A DNA stretch of 20,567 nt from the NCBI GenBank assembly GCA_041645495.1, contig JBAZPZ010000031.1, positions 1 through 20,567 on the forward strand, given 5' to 3'. The translations under genes and the position numbers were made by a program. The stretch's first letter is position 1; the number at the start of each line of letters is the position of its first letter. The stretch is from 0-14-0-20-45-22 sp041645495 (lineage in GTDB: Bacteria; Fidelibacterota; UBA2242). The notes under the pieces are model-generated. The model had not been told where the DNA came from. It ran no database searches and worked only from the letters and a program-made list of their open reading frames with translations. This document shows, piece after piece, positions 1 to 6,793 of the stretch.

Positions 1-58
1 AGAACGTTATTTAAAATCATTGAAAAGCCATCAAAAAATAAAGGAATTAGTTCAGTAA
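1..58 (+). CDS. GIY-YIG nuclease, C-terminal end of an upstream copy (5' partial)
   Basis: The window opens inside the last 18 codons of a GIY-YIG family gene and reaches a TAA at 56-58. The sequence is identical, base for base, to the end of the complete copy at 132-374 (offset 316 bp). The first readable codon corresponds to Glu63 of that copy, the likely metal-binding Glu. The rest of the gene lies outside the window. The identical stretch is exactly 127 bp long and sits at the window edge. That length is a common maximum assembler k-mer, so this partial copy could be an overlap artefact at a contig end rather than a separate genomic copy. Confidence 0.6.
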   Translation, partial: ERYLKSLKSHQKIKELVQ

Positions 59-78
59 ATCTAAATGTCTCACGTTGC

Positions 79-121
79 TCCCGACCTGTCGGGATCGCGG
101 GTTCGAGTCCCGTCTCTCGCT
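79..121 (+). pseudogene. tRNA-Gly-like 3' fragment (copy 1)
   Basis: The segment reads as the 3' part of a tRNA. A T-arm is present at 97-113: a 5-bp stem with one G-T wobble closes the loop TTCGAGT. It is followed by a 7-nt acceptor strand CTCTCGC (114-120) and a discriminator T at 121, as expected for tRNA-Gly. The encoded continuation is CA rather than CCA. In place of an anticodon arm there is a hairpin at 79-94, with a 6-bp stem (TCCCGA/TCGGGA) and a 4-nt CCTG loop. That would fit a Gly anticodon arm with its loop deleted. No partner acceptor strand (GCGAGAG) or D-arm lies upstream in the window, so this cannot be a functional tRNA as seen. The Gly identity is inferred from the acceptor sequence and discriminator only. 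Confidence 0.6.
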
Positions 122-131
122 CAAAGCGAAT

Positions 132-374
132 ATGAACTACATCCTTTACATCATCAAATCAGAGGTTGATGGTTCATTTTATATTGGTTATTCGAGCGAT
201 ATCGAGAAGCGTCTTGCGCAACATAATTCCGGGATGTCTTTTTATACAAGTAGAAAATCGCCATGGAAATTGGTACATGTTGAAGAATACAAAACGAAAC
301 GAGAAGCCATTTATCGAGAACGTTATTTAAAATCATTGAAAAGCCATCAAAAAATAAAGGAATTAGTTCAGTAA
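132..374 (+). CDS. Small single-domain GIY-YIG nuclease (UPF0213/URI-like)
   Basis: This 80-residue protein consists of one GIY-YIG endonuclease domain and nothing else. The first motif is the variant YILYI at residues 3-7 and the second is YIG at 17-19. The conserved Arg is R27 in EKRLAQH, and the likely metal-binding Glu is E63 in YRERYLKS. Length and pattern match the small standalone GIY-YIG proteins common in Bacteroidota and candidate phyla, which often sit next to tRNA ends. Their substrate is generally unknown. The frame stays open upstream to 75, but those codons translate the tRNA-like fragment (CRDRGFESRL), so ATG 132 is the sensible start. No strong ribosome-binding site is visible. 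Another copy ends at 58 and the same tRNA fragment follows the gene at 395-437, which suggests a mobile or amplified cassette. Confidence 0.85.
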   Translation: MNYILYIIKSEVDGSFYIGYSSDIEKRLAQHNSGMSFYTSRKSPWKLVHVEEYKTKREAIYRERYLKSLKSHQKIKELVQ

Positions 375-443
375 ATCTAAATGTCTCACGTTGCTCCCGA
401 CCTGTCGGGATCGCGGGTTCGAGTCCCGTCTCTCGCTCAAAGC
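317..443 (+). repeat. 127-bp direct repeat, copy 2
   Basis: Exact copy of 1-127. It covers the last 18 codons of the complete GIY-YIG gene, its TAA, the spacer and the second tRNA-like 3' fragment. Unique sequence starts at 444. Confidence 0.9.
395..437 (+). pseudogene. tRNA-Gly-like 3' fragment (copy 2)
   Basis: Identical to 79-121. It has a 6-bp hairpin with a CCTG loop at 395-410, a T-arm at 413-429, a 7-nt acceptor strand CTCTCGC at 430-436 and discriminator T at 437. The preceding bases hold no D-arm or 5' acceptor strand. It ends the GIY-YIG cassette, so the nuclease gene is bracketed by two identical tRNA 3' fragments. Confidence 0.6.
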
Positions 444-514
444 AACTAAAAAAGCGGTATCTCTAATTTCTCTTTAAGGCGATTTTATCAAACTATTCGT
501 TGAGTCTTAAAAAG

Positions 515-543
515 AAAATCTCCGGTAACTAACCGGAGATTTT
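515..543 (-). terminator. Rho-independent terminator of tRNA-Arg
   Basis: A perfect 12-bp stem (515-526 pairing with 532-543) closes a 5-nt loop. Read on the - strand, the GC-rich core is followed by a T-rich tail at 510-518. It lies 13 bp beyond the 3' end of the - strand tRNA-Arg. The arms begin and end in AAAA/TTTT and the + side is also T-rich (TTTTGTTTTG), so it could also stop transcription coming from the GIY-YIG cassette. Confidence 0.8.
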
Positions 544-555
544 TGTTTTGTTTTG

Positions 556-629
556 TACGCCCGGAAGGATTCGAACCCTCAACATTCAGGTCCGTAGCCT
601 GACGGTCTATCCAGTTGGCCTACGGGCGC
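556..629 (-). tRNA. tRNA-Arg (anticodon ACG)
   Basis: The reverse complement folds as a 74-nt tRNA without encoded CCA. The acceptor strand GCGCCCG pairs with CGGGCGT (one G-T pair), followed by discriminator A. The anticodon arm has stem TCAGG/CCTGA and loop CTACGGA, giving anticodon ACG, which reads CGU/CGC/CGA once A34 is deaminated to inosine. The T-arm has stem GAGGG/CCTTC with a G-C/wobble mix and loop TTCGAAT. The D-stem carries one mismatch. It is the only gene on the - strand and is followed by a strong terminator at 515-543. Confidence 0.93.
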
Positions 630-750
630 ATCGCTATTTAAAAAAGCGCGTAAATTTATATTCAATTGTCAATTTTACCAACACAAATTTATTGCAATTT
701 CATTGTTGTTGTCCCTATTTTTCCAATGAATCTTTTAAATGGAGGAGTTC

Positions 751-1515
751 ATGAAAAAACCGATAAGTATTCTTCTAATTCTTTTCATTTTGGCAACTTT
801 TTCTTTTTCACAAACCGTTTCCTTTCAGGACAATCCGGAACTCGCCGGGAAAATCGAATTGTTCGAAAAATGGATACAGGCTCAGATGGAATATCGGGGA
901 ATTGTCGGACTATCCATTGGAATCGTTTACGATCAGAATCTCATCTGGACGAAAGGATTCGGATACGCCGATCAGGAAAAGAAAATTCCCGCGACTCCGG
1001 AAACGATTTATCGAATTGCATCGATTTCCAAGACGTTCACATCTACTGCCATCTTACAACTTCGGGATTCCGGAAAATTGCGATTGGACGATCCGATCAA
1101 CAAATATTTGCCGTGGTCTTATCTTTTCCCGTCTTTTACAGATTCCAAAGGACTGACACCAGCCGCCAATCTCTCGTCATGCGTCGTCGATCTGGCAAAA
1201 TATATCTCATTTCAGATAAATGGATTTACTCCCGTACTGAAAGCGAACACGTTGCGGGAAATGCATCGCGTGTATTGGCTCCAGCCGCATTGGAAAAGCG
1301 GTTGGGAACTCGGCTGGGGAATCCGTAAAGAAGGCGAGAGGACGATCGTGAGTCATGGCGGATGCGTCGGCGGTTACCGGACACAAGTCTCGTTTTGTTC
1401 AACTGATAAGATCGGAATCGTCGTACTGACCAATTCGGATGACATTAAAGGAAAAGACGCGAAAATCGAACGGATCAAGGTTGGAGAAAATTATTCTGTT
1501 CGCGTGCGTGAATAG
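751..1515 (+). pseudogene. Class C beta-lactamase-fold serine hydrolase with large internal deletion
   Basis: The frame is open over 254 codons and starts at ATG 751 with a GGAGG ribosome-binding site at 741-745; an in-frame ATG at 739 lies upstream of that site. A signal peptide covers about residues 1-20. The N-terminal half matches the beta-lactamase/penicillin-binding serine hydrolase family, including the SISK nucleophile motif (S91-K94). The C-terminal part resumes with a family-typical stretch (GLTPAANLSS, residues 134-143) and the HGG motif (202-204) that replaces KTG. Homologues normally have roughly 140-150 residues between these parts, including the catalytic YxN motif. Here about residues 121-131 bridge the gap directly. 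The C-terminus also stops soon after VVLTNSDD, where many homologues carry another domain. The deletion is in frame, so a protein could be made, but the lost catalytic Tyr makes hydrolase activity unlikely. I read it as a decaying gene. Confidence 0.75.
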
Positions 1516-1594
1516 AACAATGAAAGTGTTTAAAAGTTCGATTGGAAAGCGATAAGTTTAGCCGGTTCTTTAATAACGATTCATAAGGAATTTC

Positions 1595-3961
1595 ATGAAA
1601 AGAATATCTCAGATTCTATTGTTTATCATTCTCGGTTTTAGCACGGTATTTTCTCAGTCGGCTTACCCAAAACGCGAATTCCGCGGCGTTTGGATCGCTT
1701 CCGTAACCAATTTGGATTGGCCGTCTTCTCCTAACCGTACCGTTCAGCAGCAGAAGGACGAATTGACGGCTTTACTGGATGTTTTAAGTAATGCAGGAAT
1801 CAATGCGATAGTATTTCAAATCCGTCCGGAATGCGACGCATTTTACATTTCATCGATCGAGCCGTGGTCGTACTGGCTAACCGGATTACAGGGGAGAGCG
1901 CCGTCGCCGCTCTATGATCCGCTGGAATTTGCCATTCAGGAAGCACATCGACGCGGGATGGAACTTCATGCGTGGTTCAATCCATATCGAGCCGAGAAAG
2001 TCGTTGGCGATCATACGATCGCGGCTAATCACGTGACAAGGCAACACACGGATTGGGTCATCACAAAAGGCACCTATAAATTCCTCAACCCCGGATTGCC
2101 CGACGTGCGGAATTATGTCACGTCTATTGTGATGGACGTCGTTTCGCGCTACGACATCGATGGCGTTCACTTTGACGATTATTTTTATCCGTACGATGGA
2201 ATGTCCGGAGAAGATGCCGCAATCTTTTCCACATATCCGAGAGGATTCACAAATATCGCCGACTGGCGACGCGATAACGTCAATCTTTTGGTCAAGCAGG
2301 TTTACGACAGCATTCAAGCAGTCAAACCGTTCGTCAAATTCGGAATCAGCCCTTTCGGAATCTGGAAGAGCGGTGTACCGTCGGGAATCAGTGGTATGTC
2401 GGCTTACAGCGACATCTATTGCGATGCAGTCGCATGGTTGAATGCGCAGACGGTCGATTATATCACACCGCAATGTTACTGGGCAATCGGTGGCGGTCAG
2501 GATTACAGCAAATTAGTCCCGTGGTGGGCTTCGGTTGAAAATGGTCGCCATCTGTATCCCGGACAAATCTTCAAGACTTCCGGTACGCAATGGTCGGCCG
2601 CATATACAGCCGAAGAATTACCCAATCAGGTACGAATCAACCGAAACACAGCCGGCGTTTATGGCAATATTTTATTTCGAGCATCATTTTTAAGTTCAAA
2701 TACATTTGGCTTTGCGAACTTTTTAGCGAACGATTTTCATCGTTATCCCGCGCTCTTGCCACAAATGGCGTGGAAAGACACAACTTCACCAAATGCGCCT
2801 ACTAATCTTAAATACAATTTGGTTGCAGACAGGGGAGAGGTTGGTTTTTCTTGGGACCTTCCGGCAACTGCTTCAGATGGCGACTCGGCTTCGCGATACG
2901 CATTTTACCGGTTCGATTTCGAATCCATTCATCCGGACAGTTTGCAATATCCGGAAAACTTAACGCAAATCGTCGGTGAACGCTTTTTCCAACCAAATCC
3001 GGATACGGAGAATGGTCCGTTTTACTATGTCGTCACCGCGTTGGATCGAAACTGGAATGAAAGCGGAATGAGCAATGTCGTCCGGGTCGATCCGCCAACT
3101 GCGCCGCTTGCGGTGTCTCCGATCGACCTAGCGACCGATCAGCGTGATACAGTTGAACTGTCATGGAGTCCGACCGATCTGTCCTCTCAGTATGATCTGA
3201 CGATCGCCACCGACTCGCTTTTCTCGGCTGATGTTGTTCAGTACGACGGTTTAACCGATAGTTTTATCGTTTTGACGACTTTGAATGGCGAACAGCAATA
3301 TTTTTGGCAAGTCCGCACATACAACGCTGGTGGAACGAGCGACTATTCGAAAAATTCGTCATTTACGACCGGTTTTCCGGCGGTTCCCGTTCTGGTTTAT
3401 CCGTCACACGGCACGACCGAAATGCCTCAAAGTGTGACTGTGACCTGGCATCCTAACGAGAAAGTAACCGCATATCGAATTCAGGTTTCACGTTCCGGAG
3501 ATTTTGGCTCGTCTTACATAGTTTTGGATTCTTCCGGTGTGACCGACACTACTTTTACGATAAACAATCTCTTATCTTCCAAATATTATTGCTGGCATGT
3601 CAATGCTTGTAATGCATTTGGAACCTCGAAATGGGCAACGACATGGCGGTTCAAGACTGCCGCAGTCAGCGAAGTCGCAGATGTCGGTACGATGCCGGTT
3701 AAGTACGAATTGTATCAGAATCGTCCGAATCCGTTTAACCCGACGACGGAAATTCAAATGGTTTTACCGCGCGATGAATTTGTTACGATGAGAGTTTTTG
3801 ACCTTACCGGAAGACTCGTTTGCGTTTTAGCGAACGAACGGCTGTCGCAAGGAAATCATACATTCTATTTCGACGGATCGAGGTTGCCGAGCGCTATATA
3901 TTTTTATCAGATGGACGCGTCCGGTTTTCATCAGACAAGAAAAATGATCTTGGTCCGGTAA
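1595..3961 (+). CDS. Secreted GHL10-family glycoside hydrolase with FN3 domains and type IX sorting domain
   Basis: A 788-residue exported enzyme. Residues 1-21 form a signal peptide ending near VFSQ. A TIM-barrel domain of the GHL10/DUF187 type covers about 25-395. It begins with the family hallmark REFRGVWIASV and carries DGVHFDDY (D189-Y196), which holds likely catalytic acids. The family includes E. coli DigH (YddW), which acts on peptidoglycan strands stripped of peptides; the substrate of this protein is not visible from sequence. Three fibronectin-III-like domains follow at about 398-495, 500-590 and 595-690. The last 85 residues (YQNRPNPFNPTTEI onward) form a Por/type A sorting domain. 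That predicts export through the type IX system and attachment to the cell surface or release. ATG 1595 has AAGGA at 1585-1589. It lies 79 bp after the serine hydrolase remnant, also exported. Confidence 0.9.
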   Translation: MKRISQILLFIILGFSTVFSQSAYPKREFRGVWIASVTNLDWPSSPNRTVQQQKDELTALLDVLSNAGINAIVFQIRPECDAFYISSIEPWSYWLTGLQGRAPSPLYDPLEFAIQEAHRRGMELHAWFNPYRAEKVVGDHTIAANHVTRQHTDWVITKGTYKFLNPGLPDVRNYVTSIVMDVVSRYDIDGVHFDDYFYPYDGMSGEDAAIFSTYPRGFTNIADWRRDNVNLLVKQVYDSIQAVKPFVKFGISPFGIWKSGVPSGISGMSAYSDIYCDAVAWLNAQTVDYITPQCYWAIGGGQDYSKLVPWWASVENGRHLYPGQIFKTSGTQWSAAYTAEELPNQVRINRNTAGVYGNILFRASFLSSNTFGFANFLANDFHRYPALLPQMAWKDTTSPNAPTNLKYNLVADRGEVGFSWDLPATASDGDSASRYAFYRFDFESIHPDSLQYPENLTQIVGERFFQPNPDTENGPFYYVVTALDRNWNESGMSNVVRVDPPTAPLAVSPIDLATDQRDTVELSWSPTDLSSQYDLTIATDSLFSADVVQYDGLTDSFIVLTTLNGEQQYFWQVRTYNAGGTSDYSKNSSFTTGFPAVPVLVYPSHGTTEMPQSVTVTWHPNEKVTAYRIQVSRSGDFGSSYIVLDSSGVTDTTFTINNLLSSKYYCWHVNACNAFGTSKWATTWRFKTAAVSEVADVGTMPVKYELYQNRPNPFNPTTEIQMVLPRDEFVTMRVFDLTGRLVCVLANERLSQGNHTFYFDGSRLPSAIYFYQMDASGFHQTRKMILVR

Positions 3962-3984
3962 CCGGCCATGGAAAGGGCGATGCA

Positions 3985-4737
3985 ATGAAACTGACGATTC
4001 TCGGCTCGGGTAATTTCGTTCCTGTTAAAAACCGTTCCAATCCGGGCTATTTGCTGGATGTTGGAAAAGAGACGATCATGTTGGATTGCGGTTCCGGCTC
4101 GCTTCGCCAGTTAGCCCGCGTAAATAGATCTTTATGGGAATTGCGCAGAGTATTTTTTTCGCACATACATTTGGATCACATCGCCGACTTCGTGCCGCTT
4201 CTTTTTACCAGAAAATATCTTCAGTCGGATTTTCCAATTCAAAATCTTGCATTTTATGCGCATCCGAATTTTGAAACCTTTTATCGGGAACTGACCAGAC
4301 TTTTTTCACGATGGATAGAAGACGAGCGTTATTCGTTTAATTTCCAGCCGCTTGAACCGGGCGGTCGGGAATTCGATGAATATTCTTTGCAAATTTTCCC
4401 GACGACTCATACGCTGGAAAGCCTGATTTTGAAATTCACCGAAAACGGGAAAACATTCGTTTATACCGGCGACACGGATTTAAGCGAGACGCTCGTAACG
4501 TCTTGTCGGAATGCCGATTGCGTTCTGACGGAACTTTCCAGCACCGATAATCAATCTTCCGAAGGGCACCTTTGTCCTTCAAAGATCATTGACTTGATTC
4601 GACTGGCACAACCGAAACAGATTTTATTAACGCACGTTTCTCCGCAAAACGACGATCCTAAAGTTTCCGATAGAATTCAGTCGGCGGCGTCGGTTCCGGT
4701 TCAAATCGTCAACGACCTTGATACATTCGAAATTTAA
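3985..4737 (+). CDS. Metallo-beta-lactamase-fold hydrolase, RNase Z-like
   Basis: A 250-residue protein of the MBL fold, closest in layout to RNase Z/ElaC-type and related phosphodiesterases. The metal-binding signature HIHLDH (HxHxDH) is intact. The downstream ligands are also visible: His in PTTHTLES, Asp in YTGDTDLSE, and a final His in LLTHVSPQ. SSEGHL resembles the EGHL-type element of the RNase Z group. The long flexible arm that clamps tRNA in true RNase Z is not evident, so the substrate is uncertain; tRNA 3' processing and small-molecule phosphodiester cleavage both remain possible. ATG 3985 has a GAAAGGG site just upstream, and the gene starts 23 bp after the glycoside hydrolase gene. 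An open frame extends further upstream but overlaps that gene. The archease-rtcB pair follows 112 bp downstream. Confidence 0.85.
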   Translation: MKLTILGSGNFVPVKNRSNPGYLLDVGKETIMLDCGSGSLRQLARVNRSLWELRRVFFSHIHLDHIADFVPLLFTRKYLQSDFPIQNLAFYAHPNFETFYRELTRLFSRWIEDERYSFNFQPLEPGGREFDEYSLQIFPTTHTLESLILKFTENGKTFVYTGDTDLSETLVTSCRNADCVLTELSSTDNQSSEGHLCPSKIIDLIRLAQPKQILLTHVSPQNDDPKVSDRIQSAASVPVQIVNDLDTFEI

Positions 4738-4849
4738 GCCTGTTTGTCCTTTTTGACATGGCAGGTTGATATTCCGAAAGGAACGTAAGGTCACAAATAA
4801 ATTCCATTAGTTGATTGAAACCAATTTGTTTGATAGATCGAAAGAAAAA

Positions 4850-5281
4850 ATGTTACAGAAGCAGAAACGAGTTTATGAACTTTTCGACCACACATCCGAT
4901 CTTGGCGTCATCGTCAAAGGTCGAAGTCTGGTGGAACTCTTTCAAAATTCGGCAGTTGCGGTGTTTGACATTATGAGCGGTTCCGTTTCATCCGGCAATT
5001 CAGCGATGCTTTCGATTAATCTTCGAGCCGAAAATCCCGAATTGCTTCTCAGAGATTGGCTGGCTGAATTGATTTTTCTTTCAAACGATCAAAAAATCCT
5101 GTTCAATGCTTTTCATTTTCAGAAATTGGATCGACATTCACTTGAAGCCGAAGCGGTTGGCGTCGCTTATTCATCCGATTATTTTCCTGTCAAGAAAGAG
5201 ATCAAAGCTGTTACTTATCATCAACTTCGAGTACAACATTCAAAATCCGGCTACACAGCCCGGTTCATTTTGGACATATAG
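4850..5281 (+). CDS. Archease, RtcB-activating protein
   Basis: A 143-residue protein with the archease signature near its N-terminus (FDHTSDLG, residues 12-19) and the family's C-terminal FILDI end. Archease promotes guanylylation of RtcB, allows multiple turnovers and broadens nucleotide use. Its acidic metal-binding residues lie in the DHTxD segment and at the C-terminus, both present here. Size fits the usual 140 or so residues from ATG 4850. A TTG at 4811 would add 13 residues but has no ribosome-binding site. The stop is 3 bp before rtcB, so the two are surely co-transcribed. Confidence 0.9.
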   Translation: MLQKQKRVYELFDHTSDLGVIVKGRSLVELFQNSAVAVFDIMSGSVSSGNSAMLSINLRAENPELLLRDWLAELIFLSNDQKILFNAFHFQKLDRHSLEAEAVGVAYSSDYFPVKKEIKAVTYHQLRVQHSKSGYTARFILDI

Positions 5282-5284
5282 AAA

Positions 5285-6727
5285 ATGGAAAGACAAATCA
5301 ATAGAATTGCACATAATATCTGGGAAATTCCTCAAACCGGAAAAATGCGAGTCCCGGGTAGAATTTATGCCTCGGAAGAACTTATGCAGGTTCTCAGAAA
5401 CGACGCTAGTCTTGACCAAATCGCCAATGTCGCTCAGTTGCCGGGAATTACCGGATTTTCGTTTGGAATGCCGGATATTCACTGGGGATATGGTTTTCCG
5501 ATTGGCGGCGTCGCTGCGACCGACATCGAAACCGGAGTCATTTCTCCCGGAGGAGTTGGATACGATATCAATTGCGGGGTTCGGTTGATACGGACAAATC
5601 TCTATGCGGACGAAGTTTACCCAAAAATCAAGTCACTCGTTGCGGCTGTTTTTAGTGCCGTTCCGAGCGGAGTCGGCTCGCATAATGCCATTAAAAAATT
5701 GAACTTGTCGGATATCCGAAAAATCCTGACACACGGCGCTGGTTGGAGTGTCGAAAATGGATTCGGAATGGAAAACGATCTTAACTTTATCGAGGATCGT
5801 GGCTGTTTAGAGAGCGCGAATCCGGATGTGATTTCGCCTCGCGCTATAGAACGCGGTTTGTCTCAAATGGGAACGCTCGGTTCGGGAAATCATTTCATCG
5901 AAATCTCCAAAATCACTGATATTTATGATGATATTGCCGCTCGAACGATGAATCTCGATATCGGAAAGATCGTCATTCAAATTCATACCGGCTCACGCGG
6001 ATTGGGCTATCAGGTTTGCGACGATTTTATCAAAGTGACGCTTCAGGCATCCCGGAAATACGACATCGAGATTCCAGATCGGCAACTCTCCTGTGCGCCG
6101 TTGACTTCTCCAGAAGGAAAGGATTATCTGGCGGCGATGCGGGCGAGCGCCAATTTCGCCTTCTCAAATCGACAGGTCATTCATTCGCTTATTGAACATG
6201 CTTTCATTCAGTCATTTAACATTAGTCCATTAGAACTCGGCTTCCGATGCGTTTGGGATATTGCCCACAACATCGCTAAGATCGAAGAGCATGATTACAA
6301 AGGAATTAAAAAGAAATATTGCGTGCACCGGAAAGGAGCGACACGGGCGTTCGGTCCCGGATATTCCGAGCTACCATCAAACTACAAAACGATTGGTCAA
6401 CCGGTTCTGATTCCCGGCGATATGGGAACGGAATCTTACGTTTGTGTTGGAACGGAAAAAGCGATGGTTGAGACGTTTGGAAGTTCCTGCCACGGAGCAG
6501 GACGACTTTTATCACGTTCGCAGGCGAAGAAAAAAGGGGCAGGCATCAATCTCTTCAAAGAATTGGAAAAGTCCGGAGTTTTCGTCATGTCGGAGGAAAA
6601 AAGCACGATCGCCGAAGAGATGCCGTTCGCGTACAAAAATGTCACGCAAGTCGTCAATACGCTACATGAAATCGGAATCATCCGGAAAGTGGCCCGGTTG
6701 GTTCCGTTGGGAGTCATCAAAGGATAA
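5285..6727 (+). CDS. rtcB: tRNA-splicing/RNA-repair ligase RtcB
   Basis: A full-length, 480-residue RtcB. This Mn- and GTP-dependent ligase joins RNA ends bearing 2',3'-cyclic phosphate or 3'-phosphate to 5'-OH ends. All residues known to bind metal or guanylate in the archaeal enzyme are visible at matching spacing: D94 and C97 (GYDINCG), H203 (GSGNHF), H234 (IHTGSRG), H328 (DIAHN), the guanylylated H403 (SSCHGAGR) and the Lys near the C-terminal GVIKG (K479). Three bp separate it from archease, and the RNase Z-like gene is upstream. In bacteria RtcB serves RNA repair or unusual tRNA maturation. No obvious rtcR-type sigma-54 activator is in the window, so control by RtcR is unsupported here. 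Confidence 0.97.
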   Translation: MERQINRIAHNIWEIPQTGKMRVPGRIYASEELMQVLRNDASLDQIANVAQLPGITGFSFGMPDIHWGYGFPIGGVAATDIETGVISPGGVGYDINCGVRLIRTNLYADEVYPKIKSLVAAVFSAVPSGVGSHNAIKKLNLSDIRKILTHGAGWSVENGFGMENDLNFIEDRGCLESANPDVISPRAIERGLSQMGTLGSGNHFIEISKITDIYDDIAARTMNLDIGKIVIQIHTGSRGLGYQVCDDFIKVTLQASRKYDIEIPDRQLSCAPLTSPEGKDYLAAMRASANFAFSNRQVIHSLIEHAFIQSFNISPLELGFRCVWDIAHNIAKIEEHDYKGIKKKYCVHRKGATRAFGPGYSELPSNYKTIGQPVLIPGDMGTESYVCVGTEKAMVETFGSSCHGAGRLLSRSQAKKKGAGINLFKELEKSGVFVMSEEKSTIAEEMPFAYKNVTQVVNTLHEIGIIRKVARLVPLGVIKG

Positions 6728-6793
6728 CGAAAGAGAACACTTGAAATGTTTCAGCTTTCATTTGCCCCAATTTCATAAGAAATTATCGTCGTG

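Larger units (their letters stand above)
1..127 (+). repeat. 127-bp direct repeat, copy 1 (nuclease tail plus tRNA-like fragment)
   Basis: Identical to 317-443 over all 127 positions. Identity stops at position 128 (G here, A at 444). The repeat contains the last 18 codons of the GIY-YIG gene, a short spacer and a tRNA-Gly-like 3' fragment. The left boundary is set by the window edge, so the true repeat may be longer. The implied tandem unit is 316 bp. Confidence 0.9.

Noticed and set aside
75..131. In-frame N-terminal extension of the GIY-YIG gene
   Set aside because: These codons translate the tRNA-like fragment; the conserved domain starts at ATG 132. Database proteins with such tRNA-derived starts are likely misannotated.
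666..1328. Open frame of about 220 codons overlapping the serine hydrolase
   Set aside because: It lies in another frame over a region where the serine hydrolase motifs are clear, and its translation is rich in Arg/Ser with no recognisable domain.
4739..4765. Hairpin (about 10 bp with one bulge) and a TTGACA box at 4753-4758 before archease
   Set aside because: The hairpin contains G-T pairs and lacks a following T-run, and the TTGACA has no -10 element at the right distance. Neither a terminator nor a promoter is supported.
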